Shown here in pieces: positions 1 through 7,833 of a DNA stretch of 64,000 bases. The notes beneath the pieces were generated by a model that was not told the origin of the DNA, searched no databases, and saw nothing but the letters and a program-made list of their open reading frames with translations. How positions within the stretch are numbered: position 1 is the stretch's first letter; the number at the start of each line of letters is the position of its first letter. The position numbers and the translations under genes are program-made. Origin of the DNA: an uncultured bacterium (GTDB taxonomy: Bacteria; Planctomycetota; UBA1135; GCA-002686595); the NCBI GenBank assembly GCA_938075305.1, contig CALJGV010000005.1:200131-264130 (forward strand), read 5' to 3'.

Positions 1-310
1 AGCTGATCGCTTCCCCGTCGTCGGCGTTCACCGAGTCCGCCTCGAGGAGCAGCCCCTCGAGGTCTTCGAACCACTCGTCATCGAGCCAGGGGGCGTCGGT
101 CTCGAGGCTGTAGCGCGTGACATCGATGCGAGCGAGGCCGCGATCTCGGGCATCTGCCTCGAGCCAACGAAGCCCGCCGAGGAGCCCGAGGAAGAGCAGG
201 GCCAGCGGGACCCATGTGGGAACGCGACCGGCCTCCGAGCTCCACGCTCCCCCCTCGCCCCCGGCCGGGCAAGGTGCGCGATGCTTCGGAAGCGGCGAGT
301 GGACGCTCAA
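1..310 (-). CDS. Membrane-anchored protein, 3' part cut by window edge
   Basis: This reading frame runs off the left edge on the minus strand, so only about the first 103 residues are present. A TTG start at 310 is assumed. A disordered, Gly/Pro/Ala-rich N terminus of about 35 residues is followed by one clear transmembrane segment (VPLALLFLGLLGGL). An acidic, Trp-rich extracytoplasmic stretch then begins (IDVTRYSLETDAPWLDDEW). A short cytoplasmic tail, single TM and small periplasmic domain fit the FtsQ/DivIB cell-division topology, but no family-defining motif is visible. FtsQ is only a guess. The next gene upstream ends 56 bases away on the same strand. Confidence 0.5.
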   Translation of the reverse strand, partial: MSVHSPLPKHRAPCPAGGEGGAWSSEAGRVPTWVPLALLFLGLLGGLRWLEADARDRGLARIDVTRYSLETDAPWLDDEWFEDLEGLLLEADSVNADDGEAIS

Positions 311-365
311 CGGCCCGGGAGGACGAGCAGCGGCTCGGATCGTCCGCGCCGCGCTCCTCCCCCGC

Positions 366-671
366 TCAGTTCCGCGTGGGGGCGAGCTGGGTGTCGATCG
401 TGGACCCCGGAACCTCGATCGGGACCGCGCTCGGGCCCTCGGAGACCGACTGCGGACCGAAGTTGCCGCCGGAGCGGCCACCCAGCCTCTTGGTGGCCTC
501 CTCGATGAAGAGGTCGAGGGCGACCTGCATCTCCACCACCTGCTCCCGCGAGAGGGCGACGGCCTTGGCGCCGCCCTGGGAGTGAAGCTCGTGGCCGAGA
601 AGGCGCGAGACGAGCTTGAGTTGCGCCAGGTGACGCTCGAGGTGAGTTCCGTGTTTGTGCTGTGAGTTCAT
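366..671 (-). CDS. Small hypothetical protein (101 aa)
   Basis: I do not recognise this protein. It starts at an ATG with a good ribosome-binding site (CCGGAGGGACC directly before it), which supports it being real. It has no signal peptide or membrane segment. Residues about 10-65 are predicted to be helical and fairly charged, and the last 35 are probably disordered. It lies between a divergent helicase gene and the membrane-anchored gene at the window edge, and may be co-transcribed with the latter. Codon use matches its neighbours. Confidence 0.6.
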   Translation of the reverse strand: MNSQHKHGTHLERHLAQLKLVSRLLGHELHSQGGAKAVALSREQVVEMQVALDLFIEEATKRLGGRSGGNFGPQSVSEGPSAVPIEVPGSTIDTQLAPTRN

Positions 672-928
672 GGTCCCTCCGGGGGTGTGCGGACCCCTGG
701 TCTATCCCATCGGGGGGGTGCGGGACAAGGCCGAGGCTCGAGCTTGGCGAGGATCTCCAGGACCCACGCGCTCCGCACCGCCGGGAGGCCGCCACGGAGA
801 GGAGGTCCCGGGGCGCACGGGACCGACCCCGCGGGGCCGGGCACGCAGGCGTCGCGAACGGGGGCTCGGGCGAGGGATAGCCGACTCGAAGGTGGCGACC
901 GGCGGGGCGGAGCGGCACATTCCATCGA

Positions 929-3337
929 GTGATGTCATCCCACGACCAGAGACCGCCGAGCGACGACGCCGGCTCCCCGGGCGGGGATCTTCCATTCGGA
1001 TACCTCGGCCCCGACGCCGGCCCCGACGCCGAGCCACAGCCGAGGCCCAAGAATGACGGCGGCGGGGACCGTGACGGGGGCGGGGTGCCGGGGCGCTCCC
1101 GCCGGCGGAGGCGCCGCCGGAGATCCGAGGAAGCGGCCGAGGGCCGCACCGACGCGCCCGAGCCCCCGTCCGAGCAGCCCCTGGATCGCTCCGAGGAGCC
1201 CCGGCGACAGGGCGCCTCCCAGTCCTCTCCCACGGCAGAGTCCTCTCCCGCGGCATCGCCCCCCGTCAAGGCCGGCGACGCCGAGCTCCCGCCCCCCTCC
1301 GAGGTCTTCGGCCCCGATGGCCGAGTCGTGGGCTGGAAGGGCTTCAAGCTCTCCCGGTTCCAGCTGAAGGCCGTGGACGCCATCCGTGAGGGCCGCAACG
1401 TCCTGGTGTCGGCTCCCACGGGAGCGGGCAAGACCCTGGTGGCCGAGTACGCCATCGAGGTCGCCGTGCGCTCCGGGAAGCGCTGCATCTACACGGCCCC
1501 CATCAAGGCCCTCTCGAACCAGAAGTACCGGGACTTCCGAGACGACCCGATGATCGACGTGGGCCTGATGACCGGGGACGTGACCATCCACCAGTCGGCC
1601 CGGGTCCTGATCATGACCACGGAGATCCTGCGCAACGCGATCTTCGAGAACCCTCGGCTCCTCGATGACGTGGCCTACGTCGTCTTCGACGAGGTCCACT
1701 ACCTCGACGACCGGGAGCGCGGCACCGTGTGGGAGGAGAGCCTGATCTTCATGCCCCCAAGCGCCCGCGTCATCGCCCTCTCGGCGACCATCGCCAACGT
1801 CGAGGAACTCGGCGCCTGGATGGAGGAGATCCGCCCCCAGGAGGTCGACGTCATCATCGACGACCGCCGGCCCGTGCCCCTCTCCCACTGGGTCCACACG
1901 CCGGAGGCCAGCACCTTCGATCCCTCCGGGATCAAGCGCGCGAGGAAGCGTGCGGAGGCCGCCGCGGCCAAGGCGCCACCGCGACGACGCCGAGGGCGCG
2001 GCCGCGGCGGGCGTGGACGGGGGCGCGGCTTCGGCCGCCCGGAACCGCCGGACCCGCGCCCGCTCTTCGATGAGCTGGTGGACCGTGAGCTCCTCCCGGC
2101 GCTCGTGTTCTCCTTCTCGCGTAAGGACTGCGAGCGCTTGGCCAGGAAGAACGCCAAGCGCGACCTCCTCTCGGCCGACGAGTCGCGGCGCATGGCCGAG
2201 CTCCAGGAGGAGCTTCTCACCTCCTTCGACCTGGGCCGCGGGCACCTCGACGGTGAGGTCTTCGGCATGGCCCGGTCCGGCGTGGCCTACCACCACGCGG
2301 GGATGCTGCCCATCTACAAGGAGGTGGTCGAGCGGATGTTCACCGCCGGGCTGCTCAAGATGCTGTTCACCACCGAGACCTTCGCGCTCGGCATCAACAT
2401 GCCTGCGCGCGCGGTCGTGTTTGCGGGTCTGCGCAAGTTCGACGGCATCTCCTTCGACTGGCTGAGAACCCGCGACTACATGCAGATGGCGGGCCGCGCC
2501 GGCCGGCAGGGCATCGACGACAAGGGCTTTGTCTTCCAGTTGCTCCCGGACCAGGAGCTCAAGGACGCTCCCGTGGAGCGCTGGGTCGGCGGACGCCCCG
2601 AGGCGGTCATGAGCCGCTTCCGGATGAACTACTCGACCCTGCTGCACCTGGTCTCGCGGGTCGGGCGCGACCGGGTCCACGAGGCCTGGGAGAAGTCCTT
2701 CCACTCCTTCCAGAACCGGGAGAAGAACCAGAAAGCCCGGGCCCGTCAGCGCCGCGAACAGATGCGCCTGATCGCCCGGCACCTCGATCTCCTCGAGGAG
2801 CTCGGCTACATCAAGGACCAGGCGGTGACCGGCAAGGGCGAGATCGCGCGCTGCCTGGGCGGCTACGAGCTCCAGATGACCGAGCTGCTCTTCAAGGGCG
2901 CCCTCGAGACGCTTCCGCCCAAGGCGCTCGCCATGGTCTTCGTGGCCATGATCCACGAGGAGCGGCGGGCCGCCCAGCGGCCCTGGGTCCCGGCCTCGAT
3001 GTTCGGCGGGACGCGACGCCACATCGACTCGGTGGTCAGCGAGATCTGCCAGGCCGAGGCGCGCTTCGGGATCGAGCCGCCCATGAAGCGGCCCGACTGG
3101 GGGCTGACCCCCGCCACCCTGGGCTGGTTTGGGGGGCTCTCCATGGACGAGCTCGAGGAGCAGCTGGAGGTCAACCCCGGGGACGTCTGCCGCGTTTTCC
3201 GGATGGCAATCCAGCTCATGCGCAACGTGCGGCGCTCGGTGGACCGGGACTGGGACATCGTCGACCGACTCGACGAGGCCATCGAGGCCATGAACCGGGA
3301 TGAGGTAGACGCACGCAAGCAGCTGGCCCTCGGGTAG
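929..3337 (+). CDS. Ski2-like DEAD/DEAH-box RNA helicase
   Basis: An ATP-dependent superfamily 2 helicase of the Ski2/Mtr4 (Dob1, COG4581) type, probably unwinding structured RNA for decay or ribosome assembly. Visible motifs are Walker A APTGAGKT (about residue 163), DEVH (about 254), SAT (motif III), GINMPAR and QMAGRAGRQG (motif VI). The C-terminal part resembles the helical region of bacterial Ski2-like proteins. Two additions stand out: a disordered acidic/Arg-rich N terminus of about 140 residues, and an RGG-like insertion between the two RecA domains (about residues 335-375, Arg/Gly-rich), which could bind RNA. Start is GTG 929 or ATG 932. The function is family knowledge; the RNA-binding role of the insertion is inference. 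Confidence 0.9.
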   Translation: MMSSHDQRPPSDDAGSPGGDLPFGYLGPDAGPDAEPQPRPKNDGGGDRDGGGVPGRSRRRRRRRRSEEAAEGRTDAPEPPSEQPLDRSEEPRRQGASQSSPTAESSPAASPPVKAGDAELPPPSEVFGPDGRVVGWKGFKLSRFQLKAVDAIREGRNVLVSAPTGAGKTLVAEYAIEVAVRSGKRCIYTAPIKALSNQKYRDFRDDPMIDVGLMTGDVTIHQSARVLIMTTEILRNAIFENPRLLDDVAYVVFDEVHYLDDRERGTVWEESLIFMPPSARVIALSATIANVEELGAWMEEIRPQEVDVIIDDRRPVPLSHWVHTPEASTFDPSGIKRARKRAEAAAAKAPPRRRRGRGRGGRGRGRGFGRPEPPDPRPLFDELVDRELLPALVFSFSRKDCERLARKNAKRDLLSADESRRMAELQEELLTSFDLGRGHLDGEVFGMARSGVAYHHAGMLPIYKEVVERMFTAGLLKMLFTTETFALGINMPARAVVFAGLRKFDGISFDWLRTRDYMQMAGRAGRQGIDDKGFVFQLLPDQELKDAPVERWVGGRPEAVMSRFRMNYSTLLHLVSRVGRDRVHEAWEKSFHSFQNREKNQKARARQRREQMRLIARHLDLLEELGYIKDQAVTGKGEIARCLGGYELQMTELLFKGALETLPPKALAMVFVAMIHEERRAAQRPWVPASMFGGTRRHIDSVVSEICQAEARFGIEPPMKRPDWGLTPATLGWFGGLSMDELEEQLEVNPGDVCRVFRMAIQLMRNVRRSVDRDWDIVDRLDEAIEAMNRDEVDARKQLALG

Positions 3338-3681
3338 GGAGCCCTGGCCCGCCCCGGGCGGAGCTGTCTCACTCCTTCCCCCCGGCGGCCCCCAGCGCCG
3401 GACCCCTACGCCGGCCCTTGGGGGAGCCGACGCGTGCCCGAGGTGGGGCGGAGACTGTCCCCACCGTGGATTCCCGATCAAAAGTGGCAGATCGGTGGGT
3501 ACCCGTCCGGACAGAGCGTGCCTAGTGGAGGCACTCGCGGGTCGAGGTCTGGTAAGGTCTCCGCCCGCATCGTGCGCCCTCACGGGCGCGCAGCCCCAAC
3601 CGATCCCCCTCCACCCGATGATGTCGGCGCCTTTCGGGCTGCCCATCAGCGGGTGATTCGTTGCCCCGCAGATCACACTCC
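3338..3681. other. Intergenic region, no gene seen
   Basis: These 344 bases lie between the helicase and the alpha/beta hydrolase gene. I see no credible reading frame with a ribosome-binding site and no tRNA. The first 80 bases are C/G-run rich and could fold, but have no clear stem followed by a T tract. The distal part presumably holds the promoter of the hydrolase gene; I cannot point to convincing -35/-10 boxes. Confidence 0.4.
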
Positions 3682-4488
3682 ATGCTCTCGAGCCTCGCCC
3701 TGGTCGTCGCCGCCGCAGCCGCCGACCCCGCAGCCACGTCGCTCCCTGCCCCTGCCTCCCTCAGGGCCAGCGTCGCCACGTCGATCGCAATTGACTCGTC
3801 CAACTCGGTCTCCCTCGAGACCAAGGACCGCCAGCTCCTCTCCGCGAGCTTCTTCGAGCCGAAGCGGAGAAAGAGCTCCCCGCCGGCCCCGGCGGCGATG
3901 CTGATCCACGACGCCGGCTCGACCCGCGAGGAGCTCGCCGAGATGGCCGCCTACCTCCACAAGAAGGGCTTCGCCGTCCTCACCGTGGACCTGCGGGGAC
4001 ACGGCGCCAGCGCCACGGACGACACCAACTTCAAAGAGGCCGACGAGAAGACGCGCGAGACGCTCTGGGCCATGAGCACGCGGGACATCGACGCCGCCAC
4101 GAAGTTCCTCCTCAAGCAGGACGGCGTCCACGCCACCAACCTCTCCCTCGTGGGCGTCGGAGCAGGAGCCGCCCTGGCCGTGCGCCGCGCGGCCAAGGAC
4201 GAGAACGTGCGCGCCGTGGTCCTGATCGACCCCGCCAAGGAGTCCTTCGGCTACGACGTCTGCGGTGGTGTCAGCGACCTTGGTGGTCTGCCGACCCTGA
4301 TCCTCGCGCCCAAGTCCAGCCGAGGAGCGGCGGACGAGATCCGGACCACCGCCCACGAGGTCAACGACGGCCTCGAGTACGTGGAGATCAACGCGCTCAC
4401 GAGCGACTCGGCGGAGATTCTGGGGGACAAGCGCCTCAAGCCCTCCGCCTCATCCTGGCTGCGCGACCAGGTGATGCCCAAGAAGTGA
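3682..4488 (+). CDS. Secreted alpha/beta-hydrolase-fold protein lacking the nucleophile Ser
   Basis: A 268-residue protein with an N-terminal signal peptide (MLSSLALVVAAAAADP). It has the start of an alpha/beta hydrolase core: a HDAGS oxyanion-region turn after a beta strand, DLRGHG, and a nucleophile elbow. The elbow reads GVGAG instead of GxSxG, so residue 160 is Gly where Ser is expected. It may therefore be a non-catalytic member or use another chemistry. The start is set at ATG 3682, in front of the signal peptide; an in-frame TTG at 3661 would spoil it. A strong hairpin lies 24 bases downstream. The substrate is unknown. Confidence 0.7.
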   Translation: MLSSLALVVAAAAADPAATSLPAPASLRASVATSIAIDSSNSVSLETKDRQLLSASFFEPKRRKSSPPAPAAMLIHDAGSTREELAEMAAYLHKKGFAVLTVDLRGHGASATDDTNFKEADEKTRETLWAMSTRDIDAATKFLLKQDGVHATNLSLVGVGAGAALAVRRAAKDENVRAVVLIDPAKESFGYDVCGGVSDLGGLPTLILAPKSSRGAADEIRTTAHEVNDGLEYVEINALTSDSAEILGDKRLKPSASSWLRDQVMPKK

Positions 4489-4512
4489 GCGCCGACACGG
4501 CCCTCTCCCGTC

Positions 4513-4540
4513 AGCGCGGAGCCGGTCACGGCTCCGCGCT
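4513..4540 (+). terminator. Hairpin, likely transcription terminator
   Basis: A perfect 12-bp stem (AGCGCGGAGCCG with its complement) closed by a GTCA loop, starting 24 bases after the hydrolase stop codon. It is followed by GTCTTCGTTCT, T-enriched for this sequence but not a true T run. Position and stem strength support a terminator. Confidence 0.6.
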
Positions 4541-4684
4541 GTCTTCGTTCTGGGTCCAGCGGCGGCCGTCCCAAGGCGAGGACCGAGGCGAATCGTCCTC
4601 GCCCCGGGAGCGAACACCCTCGGCCCGCCAGCAGAGCGAGTGGCGAGGGCGATTCCGGGGCCGATCGGGGTAGACTTCAGGCGC

Positions 4685-5764
4685 ATGTCCATTCGAAGCC
4701 AGGTAAGAGCGCTGCTCCCCGCCTCCCTGCGGGGCCGACTCCGCCACGCCCTCGACGTGGCGGATACCGAGTGGCACCACCTCTTCCAGCGCAGCGCCAT
4801 CCGCCGCCGGCTCGAGGAGCTCAGGAAGCTCCCGCGAGGCCTGCATGTAGAGGGCACCAACATCTGCAACGCCAGCTGCGTCTTCTGTGCCTACCCGCAG
4901 ATGGAGCGCCGCAAGACCACGATGTCCATGGATGACTTCAGGGCGGTGGTGGACGCCTACGCCGAGATGGGCGGGAGGAGCGTGTCCCTGACGCCGATTG
5001 TGGGCGATCCGTTCGTGGACAAGCACATGTTCGAGCGCCTCGACTACCTGATGGGGCGCGAGGAGATCCGCTCCATGAGCTTCTACACCAACGCCATCCT
5101 CATGACGCGGGAGAAGTCCGAGCGCCTCATGGCGTACGCGGACAAGCTCCACGTTCACGTGTCCTGGGGAGGCTTCGACGCGGCGACGTGGAACGAGATC
5201 ATGGGCGTCGCGAAGTTCGAGGCGGCCCGGGACGCCGTCCTCGACTTCCTGGACGTCAAGGAGGCCACCGGAACCGCGATCCCGTTCACCCTCGCCCTTC
5301 GCTGCCCCCCCTCCGCCTGCCGCGGGGAGTTGTGGGACCGGCTGAGCGAGTACGAGTCACGCGGTCTGGTCGAGATCGCAGACATGCCGGACTACGACTC
5401 CTGGGCCGGCAAGGTGACTCCCGAGGCCCTCGACAGCGTGGGGCTCAAGCCGCGCACGATGCCTTACAAGCGCGGGGCCTGCGAGCTGCTCTTCACGAAG
5501 CCGGTGGTCCTCGCGAACGGCGACGTGAACGCCTGCGCGTGTCGGGACGTGGAGGCCGAACTGGTCGTGGGCAACGTGAAGGAGACGCCCCTCTCCGAGA
5601 TCTGGGCAGGCAAGGGCATCGACGACCTCATCGAGCAACACGAGGCGGGCGACTACCCCGATGTTTGCAAGCGTTGCACCTACTTCGTCAGCGTCTACAA
5701 CTCGCGCAAGAGCCGCACGTTCGCCAGGGACGGGCAGCCCTCGGGGAACTGGGCCGAGGACTGA
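4685..5764 (+). CDS. Radical SAM / SPASM-type protein
   Basis: A 359-residue radical S-adenosylmethionine enzyme. The cluster-binding motif C-x3-C-x2-C (CNASCVFC) gives Cys61, Cys65 and Cys68, placed after a VEGTNI strand as in the family. The C terminus has a partial SPASM-like cysteine set: GAC near residue 272, NACAC, and CKRC near the end, probably binding an auxiliary Fe-S cluster. A GDPFVDKH segment follows the first half-barrel, as in many uncharacterised SPASM proteins. The start is placed at ATG 4685; a GTG 45 bases upstream is also in frame. No peptide precursor or maturase partner lies nearby, so the substrate is unknown. Confidence 0.8.
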   Translation: MSIRSQVRALLPASLRGRLRHALDVADTEWHHLFQRSAIRRRLEELRKLPRGLHVEGTNICNASCVFCAYPQMERRKTTMSMDDFRAVVDAYAEMGGRSVSLTPIVGDPFVDKHMFERLDYLMGREEIRSMSFYTNAILMTREKSERLMAYADKLHVHVSWGGFDAATWNEIMGVAKFEAARDAVLDFLDVKEATGTAIPFTLALRCPPSACRGELWDRLSEYESRGLVEIADMPDYDSWAGKVTPEALDSVGLKPRTMPYKRGACELLFTKPVVLANGDVNACACRDVEAELVVGNVKETPLSEIWAGKGIDDLIEQHEAGDYPDVCKRCTYFVSVYNSRKSRTFARDGQPSGNWAED

Positions 5765-5765
5765 G

Positions 5766-6137
5766 TCAGCTCAGCGCGTGACGCTGCAGGTCCTCGAGCG
5801 AGACGTGTTCGAGGGCGCTGGCGTGGGTGGCCTCGAGCCGCACCGGCGGCGCGCAGCCCGCTTCGAGGGCCTCTCTCCAGCGGAGGACGCAAAGGCACCA
5901 GCAGTCCCCAGGCTTGAGCCCGGGGAAGGAGTACTCCGGCCGCGGGGTGGAGAGGTCGTTCCCCATGGAGGAGCTGAAGAGGAGGAACTCGTCGGTGACC
6001 TTTGAGCAGACGGTGTGCCGACCCAGGTCGTTCTGCCCGGTTCGGCATGAACCGTCCCGGAAGAAGCCCGTCATGGGGTCGGTGCAGCACGGCGCGAGCG
6101 GCTCTCCGAGCACGTTCGTCTCGATCTTCTGGATCAT
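5766..6137 (-). CDS. DUF2237 family protein
   Basis: A 123-residue cytoplasmic protein matching the DUF2237 family (COG3651) by its start (NVLGEPLAPCCTDPMTGFFR), a CSKVTDEFL segment, and the PGLKPGDCWCLC block followed by a conserved WxEAL helix. The conserved cysteines suggest metal or redox binding, but the function is unknown for the family. The start is ATG 6137, where the conserved region begins; an extension to 6248 would be non-conserved. It converges with the radical SAM gene, with 1 base between their stop codons. Confidence 0.85.
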   Translation of the reverse strand: MIQKIETNVLGEPLAPCCTDPMTGFFRDGSCRTGQNDLGRHTVCSKVTDEFLLFSSSMGNDLSTPRPEYSFPGLKPGDCWCLCVLRWREALEAGCAPPVRLEATHASALEHVSLEDLQRHALS

Positions 6138-6433
6138 GGAGACAGGTTCTACTGGGTCAGCCCCGTTGCCTGCCGCCCGACGAAATGAAAGGTGTCGGCG
6201 AAGTGAAGGAGGCCGCGTTCTTGGGCACAAGAACGCACCCTGCGACATGCGGACGCACTTTTCTGGCCGAAAAATGGCGCGGTTTCGAGACGTCGATCTG
6301 AACCCGTCCGGCAGCGGCCACTATCACCTCCAAGATCGGAGTACTCTTCGATCAGGCGCCCTGCGCTAGGTCGAAGTCCCCATCGCTCGATCACCGACTC
6401 TCTAGCAAATATCCGTCCCCCAACACTCGCCCC

Positions 6434-7630
6434 ATGAAGACTCTCTCTCCCATCCTGCCCGTTGCCTTCGGACTGACCTCGTTGGCCGCCGCTCAGGTCA
6501 CCGTGATCGCTACCGAACAATTCGACTACACCGCTCCGGGGCTCCTCCAGAACGCCAACACTGGCACCGGCTGGAGCAACGCTTGGGACCTCCCCGCTGG
6601 CGGTGGCAACGAAATCGTCATCTTCGACCCGTCCGTCAACCCGCCGATGACCTGCGCCGACTCCGTGGGGAACTACGCGGGTCAGGCCCAGGAGTTCGTC
6701 GCGGCGGCCCGCGTTCCTGACCAGACCGGCCACTCCAGCGTCGTCGACAGCGGCTTCTTCGGGGCCGATGGCTCCACGATCTGGATCTCCTTCCGGACCC
6801 AGATGTATCAGCAGTTCGGAAACGGCTCCTTCGGCGCCGTGCAGCTCTTCAGCACCCAGGACCCGAGCAACGAGCAACTCCTCCTTGGCTCGCCCTGGGG
6901 CACCAGCTCCTGGAATTGGGGCTGGGACGACGAGGGCGGCGTGGGCCTGCCCCCCGAGTACGACTTCACCACCGACGCCTCGCAGTGCGCGAAGCTCGTC
7001 TTCCGAATCGACCACCAGCCCGGCGACGAGCGCGTCCGTATGTGGGTCGACCCGGTCGCGGACTTCCCCGTTTCGGAGCTGCCGAACCTCGACGGGCTCA
7101 TCGGAGACCTCCGCTGGGACGAGATCCGCCTGAACTCCGGCGGCTCCGGCACCCACTTCTTCTGGGATGACCTGGTCATCGCTCGGGGCGAGCCGTCTGC
7201 CAACGTGGGCATCAACTACTGCACCGGTGTGGCCAACTCCACGGGCGCCGTGGGCAACATCATCGCCAGCGGTAGCCTCACCCTCGCGGACAACAACATG
7301 TCCCTCGTGGCCTCGAGCCTCCCGAACAACTCGTTCGGGTTCTACCTGACGAGCCGGGTCCAGGGCTTCATCCAGAACCCCGGCGGCAGCCAGGGCAACC
7401 TCTGCCTGAGCGGCTCCATCGGGCGCTACGTCGGCCCCGGCCAGATCCTCAACTCGGGCTCCGGCGGCACCTTCACCCTCGGCATCGACCTGACGCAGAT
7501 GCCGACCCCGACGGGCCTCGTCGCCGCTCAGGCCGGCGAGACCTGGAACTTCACGACCTGGTACCGCGACGCGGTGGGCGGCTCGGCGACGAGCAACTTC
7601 ACCGACGGCGTCGCGGTCACCTTCCAGTGA
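6434..7630 (+). CDS. Secreted protein with C-terminal YC-NSTG module
   Basis: A 398-residue exported protein with a signal peptide ending at about residue 21 (LAAAQV). The N-terminal two thirds (about 22-255) look like a beta-sandwich, LamG/concanavalin-like extracellular domain, with conserved Trp and a HFFWDDLVI strand. From about residue 262 a module begins with INYCTGVANSTG and continues with alternating beta strands and Gly/Ser turns (YVGPGQI, WYRD). I associate this YC...NSTG module with many secreted Planctomycetota proteins, where it is probably a surface-attachment or sorting domain; this is from memory. Function unknown, likely extracellular binding or adhesion. Hairpins follow the gene. 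Confidence 0.7.
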   Translation: MKTLSPILPVAFGLTSLAAAQVTVIATEQFDYTAPGLLQNANTGTGWSNAWDLPAGGGNEIVIFDPSVNPPMTCADSVGNYAGQAQEFVAAARVPDQTGHSSVVDSGFFGADGSTIWISFRTQMYQQFGNGSFGAVQLFSTQDPSNEQLLLGSPWGTSSWNWGWDDEGGVGLPPEYDFTTDASQCAKLVFRIDHQPGDERVRMWVDPVADFPVSELPNLDGLIGDLRWDEIRLNSGGSGTHFFWDDLVIARGEPSANVGINYCTGVANSTGAVGNIIASGSLTLADNNMSLVASSLPNNSFGFYLTSRVQGFIQNPGGSQGNLCLSGSIGRYVGPGQILNSGSGGTFTLGIDLTQMPTPTGLVAAQAGETWNFTTWYRDAVGGSATSNFTDGVAVTFQ

Positions 7631-7673
7631 TGCCGCGGCTCCCTCGCTGAGGGAGCCACACGAAGAGTTCGAT

Positions 7674-7716
7674 CACGCTCATCGTGCCCCCCACAGGGGT
7701 GCGATGAGCGTGTTCA
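7674..7716 (+). terminator. Hairpin(s) after the secreted protein gene
   Basis: A near-perfect inverted repeat with arms at 7674-7690 and 7696-7712 (CACGCTCATCG pairing with CGATGAGCGTG, extended by a C/G run), followed by TTCAT. A shorter 8-bp hairpin (GGCTCCCT/AGGGAGCC, 7637-7657) lies just before it. Either could end transcription before the sugar-porter operon; the T tract is weak. Confidence 0.5.
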
Positions 7717-7833
7717 TAGATCGCGACTTCCAGGCGAGCGATTGAGCGCTCCTGTAGGGTCCCTCCCCATCCTTCGGACGCCGTCGTCCGCCCACGCGCC
7801 GCCCCCCACGATCCACTAAGATCCCGGGCCATC

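Noticed and set aside
1..310. Firm assignment of the edge gene as ftsQ
   Set aside because: Topology fits, but only about 100 residues are visible, no POTRA signature can be confirmed, and no murein or division genes are adjacent.
307..1488. A long minus-strand open frame opposite the helicase N terminus
   Set aside because: Very Arg/Pro/Ser-rich translation without domain similarity, opposite a gene with clear helicase motifs. It is an antisense shadow caused by high GC.
935..3676. A 913-residue minus-strand open frame opposite the Ski2-like helicase
   Set aside because: Low-complexity His/Arg/Gly/Leu translation, exactly complementary to a conserved gene; typical GC-driven antisense frame.
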